Below, piece by piece: positions 49,493-58,228 of a stretch of 64,000 bases of DNA (positions are counted from its first letter, which is position 1; every line of letters starts with the position of its first letter). Origin of the DNA: Acetofilamentum sp. (GTDB lineage: Bacteria > Hydrothermota > 32-111). The stretch spans positions 484,363-548,362 of the forward strand of contig DYMB01000001.1 in the NCBI GenBank assembly GCA_020721805.1, read 5' to 3'. The notes under the pieces were generated by a model. That model worked only from the letters and a program-made list of their open reading frames with translations. It was not told the origin of the DNA and searched no databases. The position numbers were made by a program, and so were the translations under genes.

Positions 49493-50477
49493 AAAGATGT
49501 TAACTCTGATTAAAAATTTCCCGAAATATTTTCTCGATGGATATGATCTTTGCGATTCTTCTTTAGATTTTATGCCATCTGAAATAGAAAATATCGTCTA
49601 TGCCGGAATGGGTGGTAGTGCTATCGCAGGTGATGCGATAAAAGAGATTATCTATCCATATTCGAAATACCCTTTTGAAGTTGTTAGAAACTATGATCTT
49701 CCATCTTATGTTTCAGATAAAACTTTTCTTTTAATCTCATCCTTTTCCGGAAACACAGAGGAAACTTTAAACTGTTTAAATGAAGGGATCAGAAGAAATG
49801 CAAAAATTATTACCATATCTGCAAACGGTATGGTTGAAAAGATATCGATAGAAAAAAAGGTAAAACATATCAAACTTCCGCTTGATGTTCCTCCTAGAGC
49901 TGCGATGGGGATGACGCTTGGTCTTCTTTTAAAAAAATTTTCAAAATTTGTTGATGAGCAAAAATTTCAAGAAAATGTTCAGGATACTATTTTAAAATTG
50001 ACAGATTACAATTTTGATATTGAAAATGCCAAAAGGATCGCAAAACTCATTAAAGGTAAAGTGGTTAACATTTATATAGATTCCTCCTTTTCATCGGTTG
50101 GAAAAAGATTTGCGAATCAACTGCATGAAAATTCAAAACATTTTGCTCATTTCAATTTTATTCCAGAGATGAATCATAACGAGATCGTTGGATTGGAAAA
50201 CCCTGATTTTATTTCAAAAAAAATGGTACTATTTTTTATAATATTCAAGGGGACAAACGAAAGAAACAGAAAAAGAATATACTTAACGAAGGATATTTTA
50301 GATAAGAATCGTTTCGAAACTTTTATTTTCGAATTTGATAGCGATAACGATATTTTTAACATAGTTGATTCAATTATAACATTTGATCTTGTCTCCTATT
50401 TTCTTGCTCTTGAAAACGGAGAGGATCCGATGAAGATAAAAAGGATAGATATACTAAAAAAGAGAATGAAAAAATGA
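49482..50477 (+). CDS. SIS-domain sugar-phosphate isomerase (bifunctional Pgi/Pmi type)
   Basis: A 331-residue double-SIS protein. YAGMGGSAIAGDAIKEII and LLISSFSGNTEETLNCL match the bifunctional phosphoglucose/phosphomannose isomerases first described in archaea. Later motifs are PPRAAMGMTLGLLL, NQLHENSKHFA and the catalytic-region MNHNEIVGLENP. It interconverts glucose-6-P or mannose-6-P with fructose-6-P. GGAG lies 7 bases before the ATG. It overlaps ptsI by 11 bases and the nucleotidyltransferase by 4, grouping it with the PTS and sugar-nucleotide genes. Confidence 0.88.
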   Translation: MRNKKMLTLIKNFPKYFLDGYDLCDSSLDFMPSEIENIVYAGMGGSAIAGDAIKEIIYPYSKYPFEVVRNYDLPSYVSDKTFLLISSFSGNTEETLNCLNEGIRRNAKIITISANGMVEKISIEKKVKHIKLPLDVPPRAAMGMTLGLLLKKFSKFVDEQKFQENVQDTILKLTDYNFDIENAKRIAKLIKGKVVNIYIDSSFSSVGKRFANQLHENSKHFAHFNFIPEMNHNEIVGLENPDFISKKMVLFFIIFKGTNERNRKRIYLTKDILDKNRFETFIFEFDSDNDIFNIVDSIITFDLVSYFLALENGEDPMKIKRIDILKKRMKK

Positions 50478-51421
50478 AAGTTATAATTCCTGCTGCTGGT
50501 ATAGGTAAAAGGTTACAACCTCTCACATTCTTTTTACCAAAGCCTCTATTCTATTCTGGTTCCAAAAGGATAATCGATTATGTTATGTTGACCCTATCGG
50601 ATATAAACATAGATGAATTCATAGTGATAATCGGTTATAAAGGTGATATGATAAAAGAGTATCTTCTTTTAAACTATCCTGACAAAAATTTTTCATTCAT
50701 ATACCAGAAAAAGCAGAACGGACTCGGCGATGCTGTTTTTCAAGGTATAGAGGCTTCAGAGGACAAAGATTTTCCTTTTCTTGTTCTTCTATCGGATACG
50801 ATACTTCAGGTGAATTTGAAAAAATTTTTGAAGACAAAGTTTTCTAAACTTGCACTTATGGATGTAGAGGATCCGAAAAGATTCGGTGTCGCTAAACTGG
50901 ATGGTGAATATGTTGTTGATGTCATAGAGAAACCAGAAAATTATGTTTCAAATAAGGCGATCGTTGGATTATATTATTTTACATCTTCAAAAAAAGTCTA
51001 CCAATCTTTAAAATACCTGTATGAGAAAAATATAACAACTAAAGGAGAAATCCAGCTGACTGATGGAATAAAAAAAATGATTCAGGATGGTGAAAAGTTT
51101 GAGCATGGTGAAGTGAAAAAATGGATAGATTGTGGTGATTTTACAACTATTTTAAAAGCAAACTCGGAGCTTTTAAAATTTGAAAAATTAAAAAATTTTA
51201 TCGATGGGACATCCATTATGGAAAATTCAAAAATGATGAAAAATAGTTCAATTTTTAAAAATACAAAAATATACAATTCAAAAATATCAAATTCAATAAT
51301 CGGTTCAAATGTTTTGATTAGAAAGAGTAAATTAGTAAATTCCATAGTTTCCGATAATTCTGTTGTTGAAGGATTCAATGGAACATTGATATGTGGAGAG
51401 AATACAATAATAAAAAAATAA
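50474..51421 (+). CDS. NDP-sugar nucleotidyltransferase (RmlA/GlmU-like)
   Basis: A 315-residue sugar-1-phosphate nucleotidyltransferase. The activation motif is IIPAAGIGKRLQPLTFFLPKP with the expected R and K. QKKQNGLGDAVFQGI and LLSDTILQVN follow, then VIEKPENYVSNKAIVGLYYF and the metal-binding KKWIDCGDFTT. The C-terminal 80 residues show hexapeptide-like repeats (SSIFKNTKIYNSKISNSIIG), a short left-handed beta helix. The nucleotide and sugar cannot be fixed; glucose-1-P is the usual substrate. It follows the isomerase with an ATGA overlap. Confidence 0.87.
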   Translation: MKVIIPAAGIGKRLQPLTFFLPKPLFYSGSKRIIDYVMLTLSDINIDEFIVIIGYKGDMIKEYLLLNYPDKNFSFIYQKKQNGLGDAVFQGIEASEDKDFPFLVLLSDTILQVNLKKFLKTKFSKLALMDVEDPKRFGVAKLDGEYVVDVIEKPENYVSNKAIVGLYYFTSSKKVYQSLKYLYEKNITTKGEIQLTDGIKKMIQDGEKFEHGEVKKWIDCGDFTTILKANSELLKFEKLKNFIDGTSIMENSKMMKNSSIFKNTKIYNSKISNSIIGSNVLIRKSKLVNSIVSDNSVVEGFNGTLICGENTIIKK

Positions 51422-51436
51422 ACAAAGGAGTAAAAG

Positions 51437-52573
51437 ATGAAAAGATTTTTAACTTCCGAATCAGTTTCAGAGGGACATCCTGATAAACTTTGTGATATAA
51501 TTTCTGATTCTTTGCTTGATACAATATTAGAACAGGATCCGCAGGCTCGTGTGGCTGCGGAAACAATGGCGGCGACTGGAATGATAATAATTACAGGTGA
51601 GATAACGACATCCTGTTATGTTGATACTCAGAAACTTGTCAGGAATGTTGTAAAAGAAGTAGGCTATACAGATCCTGATTATGGACTCGATTATAAAACC
51701 TGTGCTGTTGTAACCTCTATACAGGAGCAATCACCCGATATCGCTATAGGAGTTAATGTTGGAGGTGCTGGAGATCAGGGAATGATGTTTGGTTACGCGA
51801 CAGATGAAACACCAGAATTTATGCCTATGACAATATCCTATGCCCACAAACTCATAAGAAAAGTAAGCGAATTGAGAAAGTTTGGGACTTTTGATTATCT
51901 AAGACCTGATGGTAAATCACAGGTTACCGTTGAATATGTTGATGGTGTTCCAAGAAGGATAGATGCCATAGTCTTGAGTGTTCAGCATAATCCTGATGTC
52001 CAGATTGAAAAGATCAAAGAGGATATGAAAAAGAAGGTGATCAACGAAGTTATTGGAAAAAAGTTCATCGATGATAATACAAAAATATTTGTCAACCCAA
52101 CAGGCAGGTTTGTTATAGGTGGTCCATTCGCTGACACTGGTTTGACCGGAAGAAAGATCATAGTAGATACATATGGTGGTATGGCGAAACATGGCGGCGG
52201 TTGTTTTTCAGGCAAGGATCCATCAAAGGTTGATAGATCAGCAGCATATATGTGTAGATATATAGCCAAAAATCTTGTTGCAGCAGGTATCGCAAAAAAG
52301 GTTGAAATACAGGTGGCTTATGCTATAGGTATTGCAGAACCGGTTTCTATAGCGGTCGATACTTTTAATACTTCAAAATATGATGATGAAAAGATAGTGA
52401 AGGCAATAAGGGAAATATTTGATCTAACTCCTTCTGGAATAATCGAACAGTTGAAATTGAGAAGACCTATCTATAAAAAGACCGCAGCATATGGTCATTT
52501 TGGTAGAGAGGAAGAGGGATTCACCTGGGAAGTTTGTGATAAGATCGATGAGATAAAAAAAATTTTAAAATAA
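51437..52573 (+). CDS. metK: S-adenosylmethionine synthetase
   Basis: MetK of 378 residues makes SAM from ATP and methionine. Typical segments are [49 protein letters not shown] with [16 protein letters not shown], and the P-loop-like [26 protein letters not shown] lies 7 bases before the ATG. It is followed 13 bases later by ahcY, so synthesis and recycling of the methyl donor cycle are co-transcribed. Confidence 0.97.
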   Translation: MKRFLTSESVSEGHPDKLCDIISDSLLDTILEQDPQARVAAETMAATGMIIITGEITTSCYVDTQKLVRNVVKEVGYTDPDYGLDYKTCAVVTSIQEQSPDIAIGVNVGGAGDQGMMFGYATDETPEFMPMTISYAHKLIRKVSELRKFGTFDYLRPDGKSQVTVEYVDGVPRRIDAIVLSVQHNPDVQIEKIKEDMKKKVINEVIGKKFIDDNTKIFVNPTGRFVIGGPFADTGLTGRKIIVDTYGGMAKHGGGCFSGKDPSKVDRSAAYMCRYIAKNLVAAGIAKKVEIQVAYAIGIAEPVSIAVDTFNTSKYDDEKIVKAIREIFDLTPSGIIEQLKLRRPIYKKTAAYGHFGREEEGFTWEVCDKIDEIKKILK

Positions 52574-52586
52574 GGAGTTTGTTTTA

Positions 52587-53843
52587 ATGAAATACGATAT
52601 AAAAGATATTAAATTATCACAGGAAGGTTTGAACAGGATAGAATGGGCTTATCAGGATATGCCTGTTTTAAAAAGTATATTTAATGAGTTCAATTCGAAT
52701 AAACCTTTGAAAGGATTGAAAATTGGAGCCTGTTTGCATGTAACATCAGAAACAGCCAACCTTATGAGAGTATTAAAAGTTGGAGGTGCCGATGTATACC
52801 TTTGTGCTTCAAATCCTCTTTCAACTCAGGATGATGTGGCTGCATCACTCGTAAAGGATTTCAAAATTCCCGTTTTTGCAAAAAAAGGCATAGACGATAA
52901 AGGATATTATAAACATATAAAAAGTGTGCTCGCTAACGAACCCGATATGACGATGGATGATGGTGCCGATCTTTTGACGATGCTACATAAAGATTTTTCT
53001 TCGATTTCCAATAGAGTTATAGGTGGAACCGAAGAGACCACAACGGGAGTGATAAGATTGAAGAGTATGGAAAAAAATAGAGTGTTAAAATACCCTGTCG
53101 TTGCCGTAAACGATTCCTATACTAAATTTATGTTTGATAATAGGTATGGAACAGGTCAATCAACAATAGATGGAATACTCAGAGCAACGAACAGATTGCT
53201 TGCTGGTTCAACATTCGTTGTCGCAGGTTATGGATGGTGTGGTCGTGGACTTGCTTTTAAAGCGAAAGGAATGGGTGCTAATGTTATAGTTACGGAAGTT
53301 GATCCAATAAAAGCACTTGAGGCTTTAATGGATGGGTTCAGAGTGATGAAGATGGATGATGCTTGCAGGGAAGCAGACTTTATCGTTACTTTAACTGGAG
53401 ATTTGAATGCTGTTGATCAAAGACATTTTGAGAAGATGAAAGATTCTTGTATAATAGCGAACTCAGGTCATTTTGATGTTGAGATAAATAAAAAGGCACT
53501 TGAAAAATTAACAGTTAAAAAGAGAACTATAAGACCGTTTTTGGTTGAGCATACTTTGAAAAACGGTAAAAAGGTTTACCTGCTTGCAGAGGGAAGGTTA
53601 GTAAATCTTGCTTCGGCGGAAGGGCATCCTGCCTGTGTTATGGATATGTCATTTTCGAATCAGGCTCTATCCGCAAAATATATAAAGGAAAATCATAAAA
53701 AACTTGAGAAAAGAGTCTATAAACTACCCGATGAGATTGATGTGGATATAGCGAAGAGAAAATTGAAGTCTATGGGTGTTAAGTATGATAAATTAACGAA
53801 AGAACAGGAAGAATATTTAAGATCATGGGAAGAAGGGACATAA
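52587..53843 (+). CDS. ahcY: Adenosylhomocysteinase
   Basis: SAH hydrolase of 418 residues splits S-adenosylhomocysteine into adenosine and homocysteine using tightly bound NAD. Visible motifs are IGACLHVTSETANLMRVLK, SNPLSTQDDVAA, GTGQSTIDGILRATNRLLAG, the NAD loop VVAGYGWCGRGLAFKAKGMG and NLASAEGHPACVMDMSFSNQ. It is of the shorter archaeal/thermophile type lacking the 40-residue insertion. AAGGAG precedes the ATG. Its end overlaps the glycosyltransferase by 19 bases. Confidence 0.95.
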   Translation: MKYDIKDIKLSQEGLNRIEWAYQDMPVLKSIFNEFNSNKPLKGLKIGACLHVTSETANLMRVLKVGGADVYLCASNPLSTQDDVAASLVKDFKIPVFAKKGIDDKGYYKHIKSVLANEPDMTMDDGADLLTMLHKDFSSISNRVIGGTEETTTGVIRLKSMEKNRVLKYPVVAVNDSYTKFMFDNRYGTGQSTIDGILRATNRLLAGSTFVVAGYGWCGRGLAFKAKGMGANVIVTEVDPIKALEALMDGFRVMKMDDACREADFIVTLTGDLNAVDQRHFEKMKDSCIIANSGHFDVEINKKALEKLTVKKRTIRPFLVEHTLKNGKKVYLLAEGRLVNLASAEGHPACVMDMSFSNQALSAKYIKENHKKLEKRVYKLPDEIDVDIAKRKLKSMGVKYDKLTKEQEEYLRSWEEGT

Positions 53844-54787
53844 AACTATCGGTGGTTATCCCTCTTTACAACGAAGAGAATAACCTTGATTTACTTTATA
53901 GCGAATTGAAGGAATCTTTAAAAGATTTTGAGTATGAGATAATTTTTGTCGATGATGGCTCACAGGATAATTCTTTTGAGATTCTTAAAAAATTTTCAGA
54001 ATCTGATAGCAAAGTTAAGATTATTCAACTTGCAAAAAACTTTGGACAGTCAGCAGCGTTTCAAGCAGGTTTTGATAAAGCCAGTTATGATACTATTATA
54101 ACACTTGATGCCGATTTGCAAAACGACCCTATGGATATAGAAAAAATGGTTGATCACCTTGTTGAAAAGAATCTTGATATGGTTGTTGGGTGGAGAAAAA
54201 AAAGAAAGGATCCTTTCTTTTCGAAAAAACTACCTTCATTTTTTGCAAACCTTTTCATTTCAAAATTTTTAAAACTACAGATCCACGATACAGGTTGCAG
54301 TTTAAAAGTTTTCAGAAAAGAGATTCTAAAAGATCTTTATCTTTACGGTCAGATGCATAGATTCATCCCTTATCTTTTGTTTTCTAAAGGTTATAAGATT
54401 TCTGAAATACCTGTAAAACATAGAAAAAGATATAGGGGAAAAACAAAATATGGGTTTGCAAGAATAATAAAAGTTTTACTTGATATGATCACCGTAAAAT
54501 TTTTAAACGATTTTTCAACAAATCCTATATATATGATAGGGGGTCTGTCCGTTTTTTCTTTCATATCAGGCATTCTCTCTTTTATTTTACTCATACTGAT
54601 GAAAATCTTTTATCAAATGGATATGACTGGTAATCCCTTGCTTCTAATTTCTATTTTCCTTTTTCTTATTTCATTACAACTTTTGATGATAGGTCTTTTA
54701 AGCGAAATTCTTGTAAGAACATATTACGAGTCAACAAAAAAAAGTGTATACAGAATAAAAAATTTCATAGAAAATGATAAAAAATAA
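53825..54787 (+). CDS. GT2 glycosyltransferase, DPM1/GtrB-like
   Basis: A 320-residue polyprenyl-phosphate sugar transferase. The GT-A domain shows VVIPLYNEENNLDLLYSELK, IIFVDDGSQDNSFEIL, ITLDADLQNDPMDIEKMV and the family's TGCSLKVFRKEILKDL. Two C-terminal membrane helices follow (IGGLSVFSFISGILSFIL and LLISIFLFLISLQLLMIGLL), as in GtrB/ArnC-like enzymes. It would load undecaprenyl phosphate with glucose or mannose, a donor that GT-C enzymes such as a DUF2723 protein could use. Confidence 0.9.
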   Translation: MGRRDIKLSVVIPLYNEENNLDLLYSELKESLKDFEYEIIFVDDGSQDNSFEILKKFSESDSKVKIIQLAKNFGQSAAFQAGFDKASYDTIITLDADLQNDPMDIEKMVDHLVEKNLDMVVGWRKKRKDPFFSKKLPSFFANLFISKFLKLQIHDTGCSLKVFRKEILKDLYLYGQMHRFIPYLLFSKGYKISEIPVKHRKRYRGKTKYGFARIIKVLLDMITVKFLNDFSTNPIYMIGGLSVFSFISGILSFILLILMKIFYQMDMTGNPLLLISIFLFLISLQLLMIGLLSEILVRTYYESTKKSVYRIKNFIENDKK

Positions 54788-55781
54788 AAAAATTTTATCT
54801 ATATGCACAACCGCATTTTTCAACGATCGTGGTTGTCATATAAGGATTTTAAAAGTTTTAAAATATCTTACAGAGAATGGTAACGATGTTCAGGTCGTAG
54901 CATATTTTTTTGGTAGAAACCCTGATAACTTTAAAATCGAAAGGATAAAAAAATTTTTAAAAGAGTTTGACCCGATAGGATTCAATCCATACAAATTTAT
55001 ATTTGATTTTCAAATCTTTCTTCTTTCGATGAGACTATTAAAAAAACAAAACTATGATTATATTCTTGCATTTACCCATGAGGCTGGAATAGTTGCTTTT
55101 TTTTTGAAGTTGATTTTAAAAAAACCTTATATACTCGATTATCAGGGTTCTCTTTCGGGTGAACTTTCATCGTCAAGTTTTATTTTTAAAATTTCTCCGA
55201 TTTCATCCATTATAAAAATTGTGGAAAGATTGGTTGAAAGAAATAGTTCATATGTCATCTATAACACTTATTTTAACTTTAAAAACTCATCCGTTGTAAA
55301 AAAATATTTTTTTGATGATCTTTTTGATTTTTTTGATTCTGAAATTGAAAATAGTATCGACTCTTCCAAAATGATCAGAGTCGTTTGGGTTGGAGTGAAC
55401 ACCAAAATCCAAAATCTGTCAGGTTTTCTTGATATCGTTGAGAGAACAGTTAAAACCCGAAAAGATATTATTTTTGAAATTATTACTTTTCCCGTTTACA
55501 AAAGAAATGTTGAAAGGTTTTTAAATTTTTCTGATAGAATATTTTTTCATCAAAAAATCCCGTTTGAAAAACTTCCCTATTTTCTTTCAAAAGCGGATAT
55601 ATGTGTTAGTACAAAATTGGATTCAACAGAAGGTAGCGGGAAATTGCATATGTTCAAAAAGTATTGTAAAAACATAATTTCTCTTGATTCAAAAATCTCA
55701 AGGGAGTTGCTTGAGAAAAAAGATATCGCGAAAGATATGAAAGAGATTGAAAAAAGGATACTGGAATTTTCAAAATGTTGA
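54774..55781 (+). CDS. GT4-like glycosyltransferase
   Basis: A 335-residue protein resembling GT-B fold, GT4-type glycosyltransferases. The N-terminal Rossmann half reads ILSICTTAFFNDRGCHIRIL, KVLKYLTENGNDVQVVAYFF, YILAFTHEAGIVAFFLKLIL. The C-terminal half reads IRVVWVGVNTKIQNLSGFLD, IFFHQKIPFEKLPYFLSKAD, ICVSTKLDSTEGSGKLHMFK, which is the usual position of the E-x7-E donor site. Similarity is weaker than for the other transferases. It overlaps its neighbours by 14 and 7 bases. Envelope polysaccharide synthesis is the likely role. Confidence 0.7.
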   Translation: MIKNKKILSICTTAFFNDRGCHIRILKVLKYLTENGNDVQVVAYFFGRNPDNFKIERIKKFLKEFDPIGFNPYKFIFDFQIFLLSMRLLKKQNYDYILAFTHEAGIVAFFLKLILKKPYILDYQGSLSGELSSSSFIFKISPISSIIKIVERLVERNSSYVIYNTYFNFKNSSVVKKYFFDDLFDFFDSEIENSIDSSKMIRVVWVGVNTKIQNLSGFLDIVERTVKTRKDIIFEIITFPVYKRNVERFLNFSDRIFFHQKIPFEKLPYFLSKADICVSTKLDSTEGSGKLHMFKKYCKNIISLDSKISRELLEKKDIAKDMKEIEKRILEFSKC

Positions 55782-56458
55782 TGGAAGTTTTAATTTTATT
55801 GTTGGTTATATTTTTATTGATTTTTAAACAGATTGCTATTTCTATAATAATCCTTTCAATGTTTTTGGTCTTTAACATTTTAAGGAATTTTCGTAAAGAG
55901 AACAAACCTGAAAATTATAGAAAATATTTTATAACCGCATCAGCGCTTTCTAACAAGATCCTTTTACAACTTTTAAACGCTAACATCTTCGAGGGTGAAT
56001 TCCATATACTCTCCAAAGAGCATCTGAACAAAAACGATCCCATTACATTAAAAAATTTAAAATTTTTAAAGAGCAAAAGGATGGTTATATATGTCAATCT
56101 TGAAAACAGGATCTCCGAAATTTTAACTTACTCTTTTAAAAACAAACTTATACTTATAATTTCAAATGAGAATATTCCAAAACATCTTTTGAAAATGTTT
56201 AATATAAAGATAATCGATCTATCATTTTTTGAATCAAACGAAAAACCTTTTGAAAGTAAAGATACAAGATTCAAGGTTACCGTTGCTTCAAAAACTGAAG
56301 ATGGCTATTACTGTAATAGAAAGGATGTTAAAGATGTCGCCATATTTTTGAAAAATGGTGAATTTCCATTGGAAATTGGAGAAGAGATAGATGTTATCGT
56401 TGAGAATGTTTTTGAGACCCCTACAAAAAGGATAGTCTATGTCAAAAGAGTCCATTAA
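55775..56458 (+). CDS. YacL-like membrane protein with degenerate PIN and TRAM domains
   Basis: A 227-residue protein just upstream of ispD and ispF, the place of yacL in Bacillus. Two short N-terminal helices (VLILLLVIFLLIF, AISIIILSMFLVFNIL) precede a region aligning without gaps to the start of a YacL PIN domain: KYFITASALSNKI against K-[IL]-L-D-T-S-V-I-I-D-G-R-I, with both acidic residues replaced. Further on, IISNENIPKHL stands where PIN domains have 'TND-x-NL'. The C-terminal 60 residues form a TRAM-like strand set ending VIVENVFETPTKRIVYVKR. The nuclease active site appears lost while the TRAM nucleic-acid-binding part persists. The homology is my reading of patterns and should be tested by profile search. 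Confidence 0.65.
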   Translation: MLMEVLILLLVIFLLIFKQIAISIIILSMFLVFNILRNFRKENKPENYRKYFITASALSNKILLQLLNANIFEGEFHILSKEHLNKNDPITLKNLKFLKSKRMVIYVNLENRISEILTYSFKNKLILIISNENIPKHLLKMFNIKIIDLSFFESNEKPFESKDTRFKVTVASKTEDGYYCNRKDVKDVAIFLKNGEFPLEIGEEIDVIVENVFETPTKRIVYVKRVH

Positions 56459-57161
56459 AAATGTATCTTTTATTATAGTTGGTGCGGGTAAATCCAAAAG
56501 GTTCAAATACCATATAAAAAAAATATTTTATAAAATAAACGGTAAAGTTCCGGTATTCATTTTCACGATAAAAAATGTTTTGAAAACTGTTAAAGATTCT
56601 CAGGTGATATTTGTTTATGCAAAAGAGGACAAAAAAAAGATTGTAAAATATCTGAAAGATTTTAAACTTTACGAAAAAGTTTTGTTGCAGAAAGGTGGTG
56701 AGGAAAGGGCTGAATCGGTCTTCAACGGAATTTCTGTAGCAAAGTATGATACCATATTTATACATGATTGTGCAAGACCTTTTTTGAGCCATCAACTTCT
56801 CATATCACTCTATAAGCATTTTACTACAAAATATCTCCCTGTTGTTCCTTACATAAACCCTGTTGAAACTGTAAGGATGAAAAACAAAAAAAGGGTAGAG
56901 CGTATTGAGCGAAGCAAAGTTATGTTGATACAGACACCACAGGTTTTCAGTAAAAGTCAGTATTATGAGATTTTGAAAAAAAGTATATCAAAAAAAATAT
57001 TTTTAACCGATGATGCGGAATATTTTTTAAAGGAAGGTAAAAAAGTTTTATTCGTTGAAGGTGATAAAAGGAATATAAAAATAACACATAGAGATGATGT
57101 AGAACTTGTGGAAAGTATAAAAAAGAGGTGGAAGGATGATGAAAATAGGAATAGGAATTGA
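56439..57161 (+). CDS. ispD: 2-C-methyl-D-erythritol 4-phosphate cytidylyltransferase
   Basis: IspD of 240 residues in the MEP isoprenoid pathway couples CTP to methylerythritol phosphate. The nucleotide loop reads IIVGAGKSKRFKYHIKKIFY, keeping GxGxSxR and a lysine but lacking the usual 'PKQY'. Other motifs are intact: GGEERAESVFNGI, FIHDCARPFLS, IQTPQVFSKSQYYE, LTDDAEYFLKEGKKV and GDKRNIKITHRDD. It overlaps the YacL-like gene by 20 bases and ispF by 26, the standard ispD-ispF pairing. Confidence 0.9.
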   Translation: MSKESIKNVSFIIVGAGKSKRFKYHIKKIFYKINGKVPVFIFTIKNVLKTVKDSQVIFVYAKEDKKKIVKYLKDFKLYEKVLLQKGGEERAESVFNGISVAKYDTIFIHDCARPFLSHQLLISLYKHFTTKYLPVVPYINPVETVRMKNKKRVERIERSKVMLIQTPQVFSKSQYYEILKKSISKKIFLTDDAEYFLKEGKKVLFVEGDKRNIKITHRDDVELVESIKKRWKDDENRNRN

Positions 57162-57612
57162 TGCTCACAGATTTTCAAGAGAAAGGAAACTGATTCTCGG
57201 AGGAATAGAGATTCCATATGAGATGGGGCTTGATGGGCATTCCGATGCTGATGTTCTCGTTCATGCTGTTATAGATTCTATTCTTGGGGCTCTCGGGAAG
57301 GGTGATATAGGAAGAATATTCCCTGATTCTGATGAAAAATACACGGATATTTATTCGATACTTCTCCTTAAAAAGATAACTGAAAAATTTAAGTTCAAAA
57401 TTGTCAACCTTGATACAGTTATAATTTGTCAGAAACCAAAACTTTTAAACTATATGGATAAAATGGCACAAACTATGGCTGATGCTTTGAAAGTTCCACA
57501 AAAGATAGTATCCGTTAAAGCGACAACAACCGAATATATGGGTTTTACAGGTAGAGGAGAAGGAATATCTGCTGTTTCAATAGTTTTGTTAGAGGATTTA
57601 AATGAAAAATAA
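57136..57612 (+). CDS. ispF: 2-C-methyl-D-erythritol 2,4-cyclodiphosphate synthase
   Basis: IspF of 158 residues forms the cyclic diphosphate of the MEP pathway. The zinc ligands are D9 and H11 in GIGIDAHRF and the histidine in LDGHSDADVLVHAVIDSILG. FPDSDEKY and the CMP-site ATTTEYMGFTGRGEGISA complete the signature. There are two adjacent ATG codons (57136 and 57139), either of which could be used. The start lies within ispD and the end overlaps the following gene by 11 bases. Confidence 0.95.
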   Translation: MMKIGIGIDAHRFSRERKLILGGIEIPYEMGLDGHSDADVLVHAVIDSILGALGKGDIGRIFPDSDEKYTDIYSILLLKKITEKFKFKIVNLDTVIICQKPKLLNYMDKMAQTMADALKVPQKIVSVKATTTEYMGFTGRGEGISAVSIVLLEDLNEK

Positions 57613-58228
57613 GTACATTATCATTCTTATTATTTTTTCCTTTTTTCTTGTTTTATCCGCATCCGATGGGAGTAACCGAATAATAGAATTTTTGAAACAA
57701 AAAAATCTTTCAAATGGTTTAATTGTTTTGTTGATATCAACATTACCAATATTTGAATTAAGACTTGGATTACCACTTGCGTTAACAGTATTTCATATGG
57801 ATTATCCTCAGGCTATTTTTTTTTCACTTCTTGGAAATTTTTTACCTATTATACCTATTCTTCTGTTGTTTAAAGGTTTATATAGAATTTTTGAAAATGT
57901 AAAACCTATAAAATCATTTTTTGATTGGGTGGTCGAAAGAACCAAAAAGAAATCACAGAGTATAAAAAAAATTGAATTCTGGGGACTTGCGATATTTGTT
58001 GGAATACCTCTTCCCGGAACCGGTGCATGGACCGGTTCAATTGCCGCAGTTATTTTGAACCTTGATTTAAAATCATCGATTCTTGCAATAACTCTTGGAA
58101 TAATCCTTGCAGCCATCATAGTTTCTATACTCGTTTTTCTGGGGAAAATCGGGTTAACCATTTTTATAATGTTGATTATCGTTCTATATCTTTTAGAAAT
58201 TTACAGGTCTTTGAAAAATGGAAAATAG
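57602..58228 (+). CDS. COG2426-family predicted membrane transporter
   Basis: A 208-residue membrane protein of the family named 'small multi-drug export' (PF06695/COG2426). Characteristic text is ISTLPIFELRLGLPLALTVF followed by GNFLPIIPILLLFKGL, and IPLPGTGAWTGSIAAVIL in the second half. About five hydrophobic helices are visible, including a possible signal anchor at the N-terminus. The function is not established; the drug-export label is historical. It overlaps ispF and hflX by 11 bases each. Confidence 0.82.
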   Translation: MKNKYIIILIIFSFFLVLSASDGSNRIIEFLKQKNLSNGLIVLLISTLPIFELRLGLPLALTVFHMDYPQAIFFSLLGNFLPIIPILLLFKGLYRIFENVKPIKSFFDWVVERTKKKSQSIKKIEFWGLAIFVGIPLPGTGAWTGSIAAVILNLDLKSSILAITLGIILAAIIVSILVFLGKIGLTIFIMLIIVLYLLEIYRSLKNGK

